Positions 9,499 to 20,799 of a stretch of DNA of 64,000 nt are shown piece after piece. Numbering within the stretch: position 1 is the stretch's first letter; the number at the start of each line of letters is the position of its first letter. Source of the DNA: Variovorax sp. HW608. GTDB lineage: Bacteria > Pseudomonadota > Gammaproteobacteria > Burkholderiales > Burkholderiaceae_C. The stretch covers positions 4,118,229-4,182,228 of the forward strand of contig NZ_LT607803.1 of the NCBI RefSeq assembly GCF_900090195.1. Direction: 5' to 3'. A program made the translations under genes and the position numbers. The notes under the pieces were generated by a model that made no database searches, was not told where the DNA came from, and saw only the letters and a program-made list of their open reading frames with translations.

Positions 9499-11184
9499 AT
9501 GCTGCATCTCAAGGACCTCCACGTTCTGATCCTCGGTCTCGGTGCGTCCGGGCTGGCGATGGCGCGCTGGTGTGCACGCCACGGCGCGAAGGTCACCGTG
9601 GCCGACACGCGCGAGGCGCCGCCCCAATTGGCGACGCTGCGCGAAGAGCTGCCCGCCGCGGCTTTCGTCGGCGGACCGTTCGCGGCAGGGCTGATCGAAG
9701 GCACGCCGGTGCGGGCGGTGTACCGCTCGCCCGGGCTTTCGCCGGCCAGCGTGGCGGCAGTGGCCGACGCCGCACGCGCGGTCGGCCTGCCGGTGGGCGG
9801 CGAACTGGATCTGTTCGCGCAGGCGCTGGCCGATCTGCGCATGACGTCGCTGACCGTGGAAGCCGAAGCGGCCGAACCCCCCGATGCGGCCGACGTGCAA
9901 GCCGCACTGGAGCCGCAGAGCTCCGCGTCGACCGGCGCGACCGAAGGCGCATCCGCGCCTGGGGACGAGGACGACGATTCGTTCACGCCAGCGCCCGAAG
10001 CCGTCGTGCCGCCGCCCAAGCCCGAGGGCTACGCGCCCGCCGTGCTCGCGATCACCGGCACCAACGGCAAGACGACCGTCACCGCGCTCACCGGCCAGCT
10101 GGTCGAACGTGCCGGCAAGACGGTCGCGGTCGCCGGCAACATCGGCCCGACCCTGCTCGACACCCTGTCGGAGCGCATGGACGCGGGCACGCTGCCCGAG
10201 GTCTGGGTGCTCGAACTGTCGAGCTTCCAGCTCGACGGCGTGCAGGGCTTCGAGCCGACGGCGGCCACGGTGCTCAACATCACCCAGGACCACCTCGACT
10301 GGCACGGCGACATGGCCGCCTACGCGGCGGCCAAGGCGCGCATCTTCGGCAAAGAGGGTGTGATGGTGCTCAACCGTGACGACGAAGCGGTGATGGCGAT
10401 GCGCCCCGCGCCGGTCAAGCTCGCCAAGGGGCAGCTGCCCCGCAGCGTGGTGAGCTTCGGCGCGGGCATGCCGACGCGCCCGGGCGACTACGGCATCGAG
10501 AAGCTGCACGGCATGACGTGGCTGGTCCGCGCGCTCGAAGCCGACGAGACGCAGAAGCGCAAGCGCGGCGCCGCCGCCCTGGAAGAAGAGATCCACATCC
10601 AGCGCCTGATGCCCGCCGATGCGCTGCGCATCCGGGGCCGGCACAACGCGCTCAACGCGCTGGCATCGCTCGCGCTCGCGTCGGCCGCGGGCTGCCAGCT
10701 CGCGCCGATGCTCTACGGCCTGCGCGAGTACCAGGGCGAGCCGCACCGGGTCGAGCCGGTCGCGATCGTCAAGGACGTCGAGTACTTCGACGACAGCAAG
10801 GGCACCAACGTCGGCGCGACGGTGGCCGCGCTGATCGGCCTGGGCGAAGACCGCCGGGTGGTCGTGATCCTCGGCGGCGACGGCAAGGGGCAGGACTTCA
10901 CGCCGCTCGCCGCGCCGGTGCGCCAGTACGCACGCGCGGTGGTGCTGATCGGGCGCGATGCGCCGCAGATCGAATCGGCCCTCGAATCCACCGGCGTCTC
11001 GATGCAGAAGGCCGCGTCGCTGCCCGAAGCGGTCCAACTGGCTTCGGAGCGCGCGCAACCCGGCGATGCGGTGCTGCTGTCGCCGGCCTGCGCCAGCTTC
11101 GACATGTTCAAGGACTACGCGCATCGCGCTGCCGTGTTCTGCGAGACCGTGCAGGACCTCGCGGCGGAAGGAGGGCTGGCATGA
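9499..11184 (+). CDS. murD: UDP-MurNAc-L-alanine:D-glutamate ligase, long form
   Basis: MurD adds D-glutamate to UDP-MurNAc-L-Ala. The protein is 561 residues against about 440 in E. coli. The N-terminal Rossmann domain ([15 protein letters not shown]) is normal, but the P-loop TGTNGKT falls at 186-192 instead of near 110, because a Glu/Ala/Pro/Asp-rich low-complexity stretch occupies about residues 118-180. A second, Lys-rich insertion ([13 protein letters not shown]) precedes the [13 protein letters not shown] motif. Core ligase motifs are intact, so it should be active. The stop overlaps the ftsW ATG. Confidence 0.95.
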   Translation: MLHLKDLHVLILGLGASGLAMARWCARHGAKVTVADTREAPPQLATLREELPAAAFVGGPFAAGLIEGTPVRAVYRSPGLSPASVAAVADAARAVGLPVGGELDLFAQALADLRMTSLTVEAEAAEPPDAADVQAALEPQSSASTGATEGASAPGDEDDDSFTPAPEAVVPPPKPEGYAPAVLAITGTNGKTTVTALTGQLVERAGKTVAVAGNIGPTLLDTLSERMDAGTLPEVWVLELSSFQLDGVQGFEPTAATVLNITQDHLDWHGDMAAYAAAKARIFGKEGVMVLNRDDEAVMAMRPAPVKLAKGQLPRSVVSFGAGMPTRPGDYGIEKLHGMTWLVRALEADETQKRKRGAAALEEEIHIQRLMPADALRIRGRHNALNALASLALASAAGCQLAPMLYGLREYQGEPHRVEPVAIVKDVEYFDDSKGTNVGATVAALIGLGEDRRVVVILGGDGKGQDFTPLAAPVRQYARAVVLIGRDAPQIESALESTGVSMQKAASLPEAVQLASERAQPGDAVLLSPACASFDMFKDYAHRAAVFCETVQDLAAEGGLA

Positions 11185-12467
11185 GCGCTGCCGTCCCCAA
11201 CGCTAGGGCCGGCCGCTTCGCCGGCTGGTTCAGCCGCGCCAAGAGCGGCATCGACGCACTGCCGATCCACCTCCCGGTGCGGCTCGGCAGCGCCGGCATG
11301 ACGCAGACCAAGGCCGCGCCGGTGCGCGTGCTGGGCTTCGACCAGGCGCTGGTCTGGGTCACGGTCGCGCTCCTGGCCTGGGGGCTGGTGATGGTCTATT
11401 CGGCATCCATCGCGATGCCGGACAACCCGCGCTTCGCGCGCGCCGGCTACAGCCCCGTCTTCTTCCTCACGCGCCATGCCGCATCGCTCGTGATCGCCTT
11501 CGTCGGCGGCATGCTGGCGTTCCAGGTGCCGATGCGGACCTGGGAGCGCGCGGCGCCGTGGCTCTTCGTCGTGTCGCTGCTGCTCTTGGTGGTGGTGCTG
11601 ATCCCGCACCTCGGCATCAACGTCAACGGTGCACGGCGCTGGCTGCCGCTGGGCTTCATGCGCTTCCAGCCCTCGGAGCTCGCGAAGCTCGCGATGATTC
11701 TCTACGCGGCCAGCTACATGGTGCGCAAGATGGAGATCAAGGAACGCTTCTTCCGCGCAGTGCTGCCGATGGGCATCGCGGTGGTCGTGGTCGGCATGCT
11801 GGTGATGGCCGAGCCCGACATGGGCGCCTTCATGGTGATCGCGGTGATCGCGATGGGCATCCTGTTCCTTGGCGGCGTGAACGCGCGCATGTTCTTCGTC
11901 ATCGCCGCGCTCGTGGTGGTGGCCTTCGGCACGATCGTCGCGACCAGCCCGTGGCGGCGCGAGCGGATCTTCGCCTACCTCGATCCGTGGAGCGAGGAGC
12001 ACGCGCTCGGCAAGGGTTACCAGCTGTCGCACTCGCTGATCGCGATCGGCCGCGGCGAGATCTTCGGCGTCGGCTTGGGCGGCAGCGTCGAGAAGCTGCA
12101 CTGGCTGCCCGAGGCGCACACCGACTTCCTGATGGCCGTGATCGGCGAGGAGTTCGGCCTCGTGGGCGTGCTGATGGCGATCGGCCTGTTCCTCTGGCTC
12201 ACGCGCCGCATCATGCACATCGGCCGGCAGGCGATCGCGCTCGACCGCGTCTTCTCGGGTCTCGTGGCACAGGGCGTGGGCATCTGGATCGGCTTCCAGG
12301 CCTTCATCAACATGGGCGTGAACCTCGGCGCGCTGCCGACCAAGGGGCTCACGCTGCCGCTCATGAGCTTCGGCGGCTCGGCCATCCTGATGAACGTGAT
12401 CGCGCTCGCCGTGGTGCTGCGCATCGACTACGAGAACCGTGTCCTCATGCGGGGAGGGCGTGTATGA
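11181..12467 (+). CDS. ftsW: Septal peptidoglycan glycosyltransferase FtsW
   Basis: FtsW is the SEDS-family polymerase that extends septal glycan strands from lipid II with FtsI. The 428-residue protein has a cytoplasmic N-terminal extension of about 50 residues, then about ten membrane helices. SEDS motifs include [22 protein letters not shown] and the C-terminal [12 protein letters not shown] later ATG (MTQTKAAPV, about residue 40) would give a more usual length. The gene ends in GGGCGTGTATGA, a 12-mer repeated exactly at the murG start. Confidence 0.96.
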   Translation: MSAAVPNARAGRFAGWFSRAKSGIDALPIHLPVRLGSAGMTQTKAAPVRVLGFDQALVWVTVALLAWGLVMVYSASIAMPDNPRFARAGYSPVFFLTRHAASLVIAFVGGMLAFQVPMRTWERAAPWLFVVSLLLLVVVLIPHLGINVNGARRWLPLGFMRFQPSELAKLAMILYAASYMVRKMEIKERFFRAVLPMGIAVVVVGMLVMAEPDMGAFMVIAVIAMGILFLGGVNARMFFVIAALVVVAFGTIVATSPWRRERIFAYLDPWSEEHALGKGYQLSHSLIAIGRGEIFGVGLGGSVEKLHWLPEAHTDFLMAVIGEEFGLVGVLMAIGLFLWLTRRIMHIGRQAIALDRVFSGLVAQGVGIWIGFQAFINMGVNLGALPTKGLTLPLMSFGGSAILMNVIALAVVLRIDYENRVLMRGGRV

Positions 12468-12637
12468 GCGCAGCGCTGGGCCGCCCCGAGCAAGCTCGGC
12501 CTTGCAGGCCGCGCCGCTGCGAGACGCAGCGTCCCTTCATGCCGTCCAAGTCTGCCCGCGCAGACTTGGAGCCGCGGCATTCAGCCCCCTCGGGGGGCAG
12601 CGAGGACATGCAATGCCGAGCGTGGGGGCGTGTATGA
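12456..12637 (+). repeat. Small intergenic insertion flanked by 12-bp direct repeats
   Basis: GGGCGTGTATGA occurs at 12456-12467 (ftsW 3' end) and again at 12626-12637 (murG 5' end), bracketing 158 bases of non-coding DNA. The insert holds an 11-bp inverted repeat with a 4-base loop at 12545-12570 (arms start TCCAAGTCTGC) and a CCCCCTCGGGGGGC palindrome near 12590. Read on the minus strand it opens CCCCCACGCTCGGC, like the dispersed elements at 26758, 42727 and 56296. The arrangement suggests that an ancestral ATGA overlap of ftsW and murG was split by an insertion. Confidence 0.65.
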
Positions 12638-13716
12638 CCAGGACGGCGCTTGTCATGGCGGGCGGCACGGGCGGCCACATCTTCCCCGGCCTTGCGGTGG
12701 CCGAGGCGCTGCGCGATCGCGGCTGGCGCGTGCACTGGCTGGGCGCGCCCGGCAGCATGGAGCACCAGCTGGTGCCGCCGCGCGGCTTCGCCTTCGAGCC
12801 GGTGCAGTTCGGCGGCGTGCGCGGCAAGGGGCCGCTCACGCTGGCGCTGCTGCCGATGCGCCTCTTGCGCGCCTTCTGGCAGAGCCTGGGCGTGGTGCGG
12901 CGCGTCAAGCCCGATGTGGTGGTCGGCCTCGGCGGCTACATCACCTTCCCGGGCGGCATGATGAGCGTGCTGGTCGGCAAGCCGCTGGTGCTGCACGAGC
13001 AGAACTCGGTCGCGGGCCTGGCCAACAGGATCCTCGCGGGCGTCGCGGACCGCGTGTTCACCGCGTTCCCGAACGTGCTCAAGAAGGCGCAGTGGGTGGG
13101 CAACCCGCTGCGCGCGGCGTTCACCTCGCAGGGCGAGCCGTCGGCCCGCTTCGCCGGCCGCACCGGGCCGCTCAAGCTGCTGGTCGTCGGCGGCAGCCTG
13201 GGCGCGAAGGCGCTCAACGCGGTGGTGCCCAAGGCGCTCGCGATGATCGCGCCGGCCCAGCGCCCGAGCGTCACGCACCAGAGCGGCGCCAGGCAGATCG
13301 ACGAGCTCCGCGCCAACTACGCCCAGGCGGGCGTCGAGGGCGAGCTCACCCCCTTCATCGACGACACCGCTCGCGCCTATGCCGACGCCGACCTCATCGT
13401 CGCGCGCGCCGGCGCGAGCACCGTCACCGAAATCGCGGCCGTCGGCGCAGCAGCGCTGTTCGTGCCTTTCCCTTCCGCGGTGGACGACCACCAGACCACC
13501 AACGCGCGCTTCCTCGTCGACGCGGGCGGCGGCTGGCTCGTCCAGCAGACTGAACTGACACCTGAAGTGCTGGCTGACTTGCTACAGAAAACCGGGCGCG
13601 ATGCGCTCCTGGACCGGGCCCTGAAAGCCCGAACGATGCGAAAGACCGAGGCGGTGGACGCCGTGGTCCGCGCCTGCGAGGAACTCGCCGAACCCGTACG
13701 TGGAGGGCGCTCATGA
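12634..13716 (+). CDS. murG: UDP-GlcNAc:undecaprenyl-PP-MurNAc-pentapeptide transferase
   Basis: MurG adds GlcNAc to lipid I, making lipid II at the inner membrane face. The 360-residue protein starts [20 protein letters not shown] with the GGTGGH glycine loop, then has [13 protein letters not shown] and the C-terminal donor-binding motif [15 protein letters not shown] and DDHQTTNA. The ATG at 12634 is preceded by GGGGGCG. An upstream extension of the frame runs through the intergenic insertion and is rejected. The stop overlaps a 27-codon murC-like reading frame. Confidence 0.97.
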   Translation: MTRTALVMAGGTGGHIFPGLAVAEALRDRGWRVHWLGAPGSMEHQLVPPRGFAFEPVQFGGVRGKGPLTLALLPMRLLRAFWQSLGVVRRVKPDVVVGLGGYITFPGGMMSVLVGKPLVLHEQNSVAGLANRILAGVADRVFTAFPNVLKKAQWVGNPLRAAFTSQGEPSARFAGRTGPLKLLVVGGSLGAKALNAVVPKALAMIAPAQRPSVTHQSGARQIDELRANYAQAGVEGELTPFIDDTARAYADADLIVARAGASTVTEIAAVGAAALFVPFPSAVDDHQTTNARFLVDAGGGWLVQQTELTPEVLADLLQKTGRDALLDRALKARTMRKTEAVDAVVRACEELAEPVRGGRS

Positions 13717-13792
13717 AACACGCGATCCGACGCATTCACTTCGTCGAGTCCAGCAAAGCCGACGAAGATTCTTGCCGACATGGAGGCCGCGC

Positions 13793-13796
<4 letters not shown>
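13713..13796 (+). pseudogene. 27-codon duplicate of the murC 5' end
   Basis: The 48 bases starting TGGAGG at 13701, which include the murG 3' end, match those starting TGGAGG at 13781 at roughly four positions in five by eye. Each copy has a TGGAGG ribosome-binding site and an ATG. The first opens a frame reading [20 protein letters not shown] and ends at 13794-13796, overlapping the real murC ATG; murC itself reads [12 protein letters not shown]. It may be a decayed duplication or a coupling peptide that relays ribosomes from murG to murC. Expression is unproven. Confidence 0.5.
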
Positions 13797-15210
<1,414 letters not shown>

Positions 15211-15214
<4 letters not shown>

Positions 15215-16188
15215 GCGTGATCGACCCCAAATCCTTCGGCAAGGTTGCCGTGCTGTTCGGCGGCAGTTCGGCCGAACGCGAAATCTCCATCATGTCCGGC
15301 ACGGGCGTGCTGGCCGCGCTGCAGTCGAGCGGCGTGGATGCGCATGCCTTCGATCCCGCCGAACGGGATCTCGTCGAGCTGCGTCGCGATGGCTTCCAGC
15401 GCTGCTTCGTCGCGCTGCACGGCCGGCACGGCGAGGACGGCACCGTGCAGGGCGCGCTCGAACTGCTCGGCATCCCCTACACCGGCTCGGGCGTGATGGC
15501 ATCGAGCGTGGCGATGGACAAGGTCATGACCAAGCGCATCTGGCAGGCCGACGGCCTGCCGACGCCGCATTACGTGCGCCTCGCCTTCGACCAGCAGAGC
15601 CGCGAGCAGATCAACGCAGTGCCCGACGTGCTCGGCCTGCCGCTGATCGTCAAGCCGCCGCGCGAGGGTTCGTCGATCGGCGTGACCAAGGTCGACGGCT
15701 ATTCGCAGATGCAGGACGCGGTCGCGCTCGCGGTGCGCTACGACGCCGATGTGCTGTGCGAGGAGTTCATCGAGGGCGAGGAAGTCACCTGCGCGGTGCT
15801 CGGCAGCGGCCTCGACGCGGTCGCGCTGCCGGTGGTGCGCATCGCCGCACCCGAAGGCGCCTACGACTACCAGAACAAGTACTTCACCGACGACGTGAAG
15901 TACCACTGCCCGAGCGGCCTGCCGCCGGCGGAGGAGGCGGAGATCCGCCGCATCACGCTGGCGGCCTACCACCAGCTCGGCTGCCGTGGGTGGGGGCGCG
16001 CCGACCTGATGATCCGGGCCAGCGACCGCAAGCCCTTCCTGCTCGAGATGAACACCTCGCCGGGCATGACCAGCCATTCGCTCGTGCCGATGTCGGCGCG
16101 CGCGGCCGGCATCGCCTACGAAGAACTCTGCCTGCGGGTGCTCGCTTCTGCGACGCTCGATTCCGGGTCTGGACGTACGGAAGACTAG
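15211..16188 (+). CDS. ddl: D-alanine:D-alanine ligase
   Basis: Ddl is an ATP-grasp enzyme that makes the D-Ala-D-Ala dipeptide used by MurF. The 325-residue product has [15 protein letters not shown] at the N-terminus, the [14 protein letters not shown] motif, the ATP-grasp lysine region [17 protein letters not shown] and the metal-binding [15 protein letters not shown] near the end. The start is a GTG overlapping the murC stop (GTGA). Its place between murC and ftsQ indicates the DdlB type. All catalytic regions look intact. Confidence 0.96.
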
Positions 16189-16190
16189 AC

Positions 16191-16976
16191 ATGGCCGATA
16201 GCATTCCCGTGCCCTTCGACGTCAAGCTCATGAACGTGACCGCGAGCCTGGTGTTCGCGCTGTTCGCGCTCATGATGCTGGCCGCGGGCGCATGGTGGGT
16301 GCTGCGTCAGCCCTTCTTCCCGCTGGCCGGCATCAAGGTCGACGGCGAGGTCACGCACAACAATGCGGTGACCTTGCGCGCCAACGTGGCGCCGCAGCTC
16401 GCGGGCAACTTCTTCACGGTCGATCTCGCACGTGCGCGCGCGGCCTTCGAATCGGTGCCGTGGGTGCGCAAGGCCGTGGTCCGGCGCGAGTTTCCGAACA
16501 AGCTGCGCGTGACGCTGACCGAACAGCAGCCGGTCGCGCACTGGGGCGACGAGGCCGGCTCGCGGCTCATCAACGGCTTCGGCGAGGTCTTCGATGCCAA
16601 CGTGGCGGAAGTCGACGACGACCTGCCGCGCCTCGACGGGCCGGTCGAGCAGGCGGGGCAGGTGCTCGGCATGTACCTCGTGCTGGCGCCGCTTTTCAAG
16701 CCCTATGACCTCGCGCTCACCGACCTGACGCTGTCGAGCCGCGGGAGCTGGCGCGCGACGCTCGACAGCGGCGCGGTGATCGAGCTCGGCCGCGGCCAGG
16801 GCGAGGAAGTGGTGGCGCGTACGCAGCGGTTCCTGCGCACGGTCACACCGGTGGCGAGCCAGTACGGGCGAACGGTTGCGTCGGTCGAAGGCGCCGATCT
16901 TCGGCACAACGAAGGGTACGCGCTGCGGCTGCGCGGCGTGACGACGGTCGTGCCCGACCTGCCGAAGAAAAAGTAA
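16191..16976 (+). CDS. ftsQ: Cell division protein FtsQ
   Basis: FtsQ is a bitopic divisome scaffold that binds FtsL and FtsB. The 261-residue protein has a short cytoplasmic N-terminus, one membrane segment at about residues 20-43 (LVFALFALMMLAAGAWWVL), a POTRA domain (ITs characteristic FFPLAGIKVDGEVTHNN start) and the FtsQ beta domain. The ATG lies 2 bases after the ddl stop. The C-terminus ends in PKKK. A 32-base spacer leads to ftsA. Identification relies on topology and gene order as well as on the POTRA sequence. Confidence 0.93.
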   Translation: MADSIPVPFDVKLMNVTASLVFALFALMMLAAGAWWVLRQPFFPLAGIKVDGEVTHNNAVTLRANVAPQLAGNFFTVDLARARAAFESVPWVRKAVVRREFPNKLRVTLTEQQPVAHWGDEAGSRLINGFGEVFDANVAEVDDDLPRLDGPVEQAGQVLGMYLVLAPLFKPYDLALTDLTLSSRGSWRATLDSGAVIELGRGQGEEVVARTQRFLRTVTPVASQYGRTVASVEGADLRHNEGYALRLRGVTTVVPDLPKKK

Positions 16977-17008
16977 GCACAAGAGAGAAAGCGAACAGAG
17001 GAAGCTTC

Positions 17009-18238
17009 ATGTCCAAAGACTACAAAGATCTCGTTGTCGGCCTCGACATCGGCACCGCCAAGGTGATGGCGGTGGTCGCCGAAGTGCTGCCGAGCGGCGA
17101 GCTCAAGCTGGCGGGGTTGGGGATCGCGCCGAGCAACGGACTCAAGCGCGGCGTGGTGGTGAACATCGATGCGACGGTGCAGAGCATCCAGCAGGCGCTC
17201 AAGGAAGCCGAGCTGATGGCCGACTGCAAGATCAGCCGCGTCTACACCGGCATCACCGGCAGCCACATCCGCGGCATCAATTCGAGCGGCATGGTGGCGG
17301 TCAAAGACAAGGAAGTCACGCCGGCCGACGTGGCGCGCGTGGTCGAGACGGCGCGCGCGATCAACATCTCGAGCGACCAGCGCCTCCTGCTCGTCGAGCC
17401 GCAGGAGTTCGTGATCGACGGCCAGGACGTCAAGGAGCCGATCGGCATGAGCGGCATGCGGCTCGAAGCCAAGGTGCACATCGTGACCGGTGCGCAGAGC
17501 GCGGCCGAGAACATCATCAAGTGCGTGCGCCGCTGCGGCCTCGAAGTGGATCAGCTGATGCTGAACCCGCTCGCATCGAGCCAGGCGGTGCTGACCGAGG
17601 ACGAGCGCGAGCTCGGCGTGGTGCTGGTCGATATCGGCGCGGGCACGACCGACGTCGCGATCTTCACCAACGGCGCGATCCGGCATACGGCGGTGATCCC
17701 GATCGCGGGTGATCTCATCACCAGCGACATCGCGATGGCGCTGCGCACGCCGACCAAGGACGCCGAAGACATCAAGGTCGAGAACGGCTTTGCCAAGCAG
17801 CTTTTGGCCGATCCCGAAACGCAGGTCGAGGTGCCGGGGCTCGGCGATCGCGGACCTCGTCTTCTGAGCAAGCAGGCGCTCGCGGGCGTGATCGAGCCGC
17901 GCATCGAGGAGATCTTCTCGCTGGTGCAGCAGGTGATCCGCGAATCGGGCTACGAGGAGGTGCTGTCGTCCGGCGTGGTGCTCACCGGCGGCAGCGCGGT
18001 GATGCCCGGCATGGTGGAACTCGGCGAGGACATCTTCCTGAAGCCGGTGCGCCGGGGCATTCCCAAATATTCGAGCGCGCTGTCCGATATGGTGGCGCAG
18101 CCGAGGGCCGCGACCGTGATGGGGCTGCTCGAGGAAGCGCGCTACGCGCGCATGCGCGGCTTCAAGGTGGCACAGAAGAATGGCTCCGTGAAGACGGCCT
18201 TCGGCCGCTTCAAGGACTTCATCGTAGGGAACTTCTGA
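17009..18238 (+). CDS. ftsA: Cell division protein FtsA
   Basis: FtsA is the actin-like ATPase that tethers FtsZ to the membrane and recruits later division proteins. The 409-residue protein has the phosphate-1 motif VVGLDIGTAKVMAVVAE, phosphate-2 LVDIGAGTTDVAIF, an SHU-type 1C domain between them, and GVVLTGGSAVMPG near the end. The C-terminus (AFGRFKDFIVGNF) is the expected amphipathic membrane-targeting helix. GAGGAAGC lies upstream of the ATG. It is followed by 156 bases before ftsZ, the largest gap in the cluster after the mraZ promoter region. Confidence 0.97.
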   Translation: MSKDYKDLVVGLDIGTAKVMAVVAEVLPSGELKLAGLGIAPSNGLKRGVVVNIDATVQSIQQALKEAELMADCKISRVYTGITGSHIRGINSSGMVAVKDKEVTPADVARVVETARAINISSDQRLLLVEPQEFVIDGQDVKEPIGMSGMRLEAKVHIVTGAQSAAENIIKCVRRCGLEVDQLMLNPLASSQAVLTEDERELGVVLVDIGAGTTDVAIFTNGAIRHTAVIPIAGDLITSDIAMALRTPTKDAEDIKVENGFAKQLLADPETQVEVPGLGDRGPRLLSKQALAGVIEPRIEEIFSLVQQVIRESGYEEVLSSGVVLTGGSAVMPGMVELGEDIFLKPVRRGIPKYSSALSDMVAQPRAATVMGLLEEARYARMRGFKVAQKNGSVKTAFGRFKDFIVGNF

Positions 18239-18394
18239 TGACGAACGGCTCCCCACTCTGGCTGGCGCGTGCGGGGCCGCCGCGGCATTTCAACGAGCGA
18301 TGGCGAAGAACCGGACCACCGCGCTGACACGTCAACGGTTCCAACAACAAATTCATTCACAAACATGGCAACTGCATATTCAAGGAGTCAGAAC
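18239..18394 (+). promoter_or_regulatory. ftsA-ftsZ intergenic region
   Basis: These 156 bases become AT-rich toward ftsZ (18340-18394) and end in a strong ribosome-binding site, AAGGAG at 18382-18387, 7 bases before the ATG. The gap and strong site are consistent with extra ftsZ expression from an internal promoter, but I cannot place convincing -35 and -10 boxes. TGAC and GTCA flank two bases at 18325-18334. Confidence 0.4.
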
Positions 18395-19600
18395 ATGGCA
18401 ATCGAAATGATCGAGATCGAGGAGTTCAATCAGGGAACTCAGATCAAGGTGATCGGCGTCGGGGGTGGCGGCGGCAACGCGGTCGCGCACATGATCGATC
18501 GTGGCGTGCAAGGTGTTCAGTTCATCTCCGCAAACACCGATGCGCAGGCGCTGTCGCGCAGCAATGCGCACAAGACCATCCAGCTCGGCACCAACGGCCT
18601 GGGCGCGGGCAGCAAGCCCGAGAAGGGCCGCGATGCCGCGGAAGCCGCGGTGGACGACATTCGCGAAGCCATCGCCGGCGCGCACATGCTGTTCATCACG
18701 GCCGGCATGGGCGGCGGCACCGGCACGGGCGCCGCGCCGGTCATCGCGCGCGTCGCGAAGGAAATGGGCATCCTCACCGTCGGCGTGGTGACCAAGCCCT
18801 TCGACTGGGAAGGCGGCCGCCGCATGACCAACGCCGAAACCGGCCTGAACGAGCTCGAAGCCAACGTCGATTCGCTGATCGTGGTGCTCAACGAGAAGCT
18901 GCTCGACGTGCTGGGCGAGGACGTGACGCAGGAAGAGGCTTTCGCGCATGCCAACGACGTGCTGAAGAACGCGGTCGGCGGCATCTCGGAGATCATCAAC
19001 GAGTACGGCGGCGTGAACGTCGACTTCGAAGACGTCCGCACCGTGATGGGCGAGCCCGGCAAGGCGATGATGGGCACGGCCGCCGCGAGCGGTCCGGACC
19101 GCGCCCGCATCGCCGCCGAGCAGGCCGTGGCCTGCCCGCTGCTCGAAGGCATCGACCTCTCGGGCGCCAAGGGCGTGCTGGTGCTGGTGACCGCATCGAA
19201 GGCTTCGCTGAAGCTGAGCGAATCGAAGCTCGCGATGAACACCATCCGCGCCTACGCATCGCCGGACGCGCACGTGATCTACGGTGCGGCCTACGACGAC
19301 AACCTCGGCGACGAGATGCGCGTGACCGTGGTCGCGACCGGCCTCTCGCGCCAGGATGCCCGCCGCCAGGCGCCGACGCTCGAAGTGATCCGCACCGGCA
19401 CCGACAACATCCCGTTCACCGTTCCTGCGCTCGGCGCGGGCGTCGGCCATGCTGCCAGCCAGCCGAACTACGACGGCATGGCGGTGCCCAGCGTGTGGCG
19501 CACCAACCGCACGATGGCCGCCGCGAAGGTGGATGCGCTGTCGTCGGGCGGGATGGACGATTTCGAGATCCCCGCCTTCCTGCGCCGCCAGGCCGACTGA
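18395..19600 (+). CDS. ftsZ: Cell division GTPase FtsZ
   Basis: FtsZ is the tubulin homologue that forms the division ring. The 401-residue protein has the nucleotide-binding [18 protein letters not shown] near the N-terminus, the tubulin signature [11 protein letters not shown], the T7 loop [11 protein letters not shown] and the conserved C-terminal peptide [14 protein letters not shown], which binds FtsA and other partners. The ATG at 18395 ([14 protein letters not shown]) has an AAGGAG site 7 bases upstream. An in-frame ATG at 18365 lacks such a site. Confidence 0.98.
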   Translation: MAIEMIEIEEFNQGTQIKVIGVGGGGGNAVAHMIDRGVQGVQFISANTDAQALSRSNAHKTIQLGTNGLGAGSKPEKGRDAAEAAVDDIREAIAGAHMLFITAGMGGGTGTGAAPVIARVAKEMGILTVGVVTKPFDWEGGRRMTNAETGLNELEANVDSLIVVLNEKLLDVLGEDVTQEEAFAHANDVLKNAVGGISEIINEYGGVNVDFEDVRTVMGEPGKAMMGTAAASGPDRARIAAEQAVACPLLEGIDLSGAKGVLVLVTASKASLKLSESKLAMNTIRAYASPDAHVIYGAAYDDNLGDEMRVTVVATGLSRQDARRQAPTLEVIRTGTDNIPFTVPALGAGVGHAASQPNYDGMAVPSVWRTNRTMAAAKVDALSSGGMDDFEIPAFLRRQAD

Positions 19601-19666
19601 CGGGGGCGCGGTGGAAGCTATCGGGGACATAGCGAGGCGGGCGGTACGCCGGACGCCGCGCGCTTT

Positions 19667-19672
19667 TAAAAT
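19667..19672 (+). promoter_or_regulatory. Putative -10 element of lpxC
   Basis: TAAAAT stands 7 bases before the GTG start of lpxC in an otherwise GC-rich gap. Transcription from it would start at or near the start codon, giving a leaderless or nearly leaderless mRNA. I see no good -35 box. Confidence 0.4.
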
Positions 19673-19679
19673 CGCGCCC

Positions 19680-20603
19680 GTGCTTCCACAACGTACCCTC
19701 AAATCGATCAGCCGCGCCGTCGGCGTGGGGCTCCACAGCGGCCAGCGCGTGGAGCTCACCTTGCGTCCTGCGCCGGTGAATCACGGCATCGTGTTCCGGC
19801 GCGTGGACCTGCCCGAGCCGGTCGAGATCCCGATGACCGCCGAGGCGGTCACCGACACGCGCCTCGCTTCCACCGTGTCCTCGGGCGGCGCGAAGGTGCA
19901 GACGGTCGAGCACCTGATGTCGGCCTGCGCCGGCCTCGGCATCGACAACCTGCTGATCGACATTACCGCGGACGAAGTGCCGATCCTCGACGGGTCCGCG
20001 TCGTCCTTCGTGTTCCTGCTGCAAAGCGCCGGCATCGAGCTGCAGAATGCCCCGCGCCGCTTCATCCGCGTGACGCGGCCCATCGAGGTACGCGAAGGCC
20101 AGGGCGCCGACGAGAAGTGGGCGCGGCTGGAGCCCTACCACGGCTTCAAGCTCAGCTTCGAAATCGACTTCGACCATCGCGTGGTCAGTTCGACCGGGCA
20201 GCGCTTCGAGTTCGACCTCGGCAGCGGCTCCTACAGCCAGGACATAGCCCGCGCGCGCACCTTCGGGTTCACCAAGGAAGTCGAGTACATGCGCTCGAAG
20301 GGGCTGGCGCTCGGCGGCGGTCTCGATAATGCGATCGTGATGGACGACACCAAGGTGCTCAATGCCGGGGGCCTGCGCTACGACGACGAGTTCGTCAAGC
20401 ACAAGATCCTCGACGCGATGGGCGACCTCTACGTCATCGGCCAGCCGCTGCTGGCGGCCTACAGCGCCTTCCGCTCGGGCCACGCGCTCAACAACAGGCT
20501 GCTGCGCGAGCTGCTCGCGCAGGGCGATGCGCACGAGATCGTGACCTTCGACGACGAGCGCCGCGCGCCGGCCGGCTTCGCCGAGGTCGCGCGCGCCTGG
20601 TAG
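19680..20603 (+). CDS. lpxC: UDP-3-O-acyl-N-acetylglucosamine deacetylase
   Basis: LpxC is the zinc deacetylase that commits precursors to lipid A. The 307-residue protein (E. coli 305) starts at a GTG and reads [20 protein letters not shown]. It has the zinc-binding [14 protein letters not shown], the PILDGSA motif, and the second zinc pair and catalytic base in [13 protein letters not shown] and SGHALNN. It closes the dcw cluster, as in most beta- and gammaproteobacteria. The 79-base gap after ftsZ holds a plausible -10 box. Confidence 0.97.
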   Translation: MLPQRTLKSISRAVGVGLHSGQRVELTLRPAPVNHGIVFRRVDLPEPVEIPMTAEAVTDTRLASTVSSGGAKVQTVEHLMSACAGLGIDNLLIDITADEVPILDGSASSFVFLLQSAGIELQNAPRRFIRVTRPIEVREGQGADEKWARLEPYHGFKLSFEIDFDHRVVSSTGQRFEFDLGSGSYSQDIARARTFGFTKEVEYMRSKGLALGGGLDNAIVMDDTKVLNAGGLRYDDEFVKHKILDAMGDLYVIGQPLLAAYSAFRSGHALNNRLLRELLAQGDAHEIVTFDDERRAPAGFAEVARAW

Positions 20604-20615
20604 CCGACGAGCACG

Positions 20616-20792
20616 ATGCTGCTCTTCCGCTGGGCCATCCTGCTGCTTCTGCTGGTGGCCGGCGCGTCGTTCGCGATCTACGCGGCCACGGCGCAGGTCA
20701 GGTACCGGCGCTTCGGCTGGATCGTCCTCAAATGGACGCTGCTGGCGGCGTTCGGCTTCTTCGCGGTACTGATCGCCGAGCGCGCTTTCTAG
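20616..20792 (+). CDS. Small membrane protein, 58 residues
   Basis: An ATG frame of 58 codons starts 12 bases after the lpxC stop and ends 7 bases before the convergent ruvC stop. The product starts MLLFRWAILLLLLVAGASF and has two hydrophobic segments (about 4-24 and 36-53) separated by a basic loop, QVRYRRFGWIVLKW. Such a pattern suggests a two-helix inner-membrane protein. Codon third positions are GC-rich like those of real neighbours. I do not recognise the family and assign no function; co-transcription with lpxC is likely. Confidence 0.7.
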   Translation: MLLFRWAILLLLLVAGASFAIYAATAQVRYRRFGWIVLKWTLLAAFGFFAVLIAERAF

Positions 20793-20799
20793 CGGCGAC

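Noticed and set aside
6414..10019. Very long open frame (about 1200 codons) on the minus strand opposite murE-murD
   Set aside because: It is antisense to four well-supported genes and reads as Arg/His/Ala-rich low-complexity protein, an effect of high GC content and codon bias.
12439..12633. Upstream extension of the murG frame through the ftsW-murG spacer
   Set aside because: It translates a repeat-like insertion; MurG proteins start just before the GGTGGH loop.
18325..18334. TGAC-N2-GTCA dyad in the ftsA-ftsZ gap as an operator
   Set aside because: A four-base arm is too short to separate from chance without comparative data.
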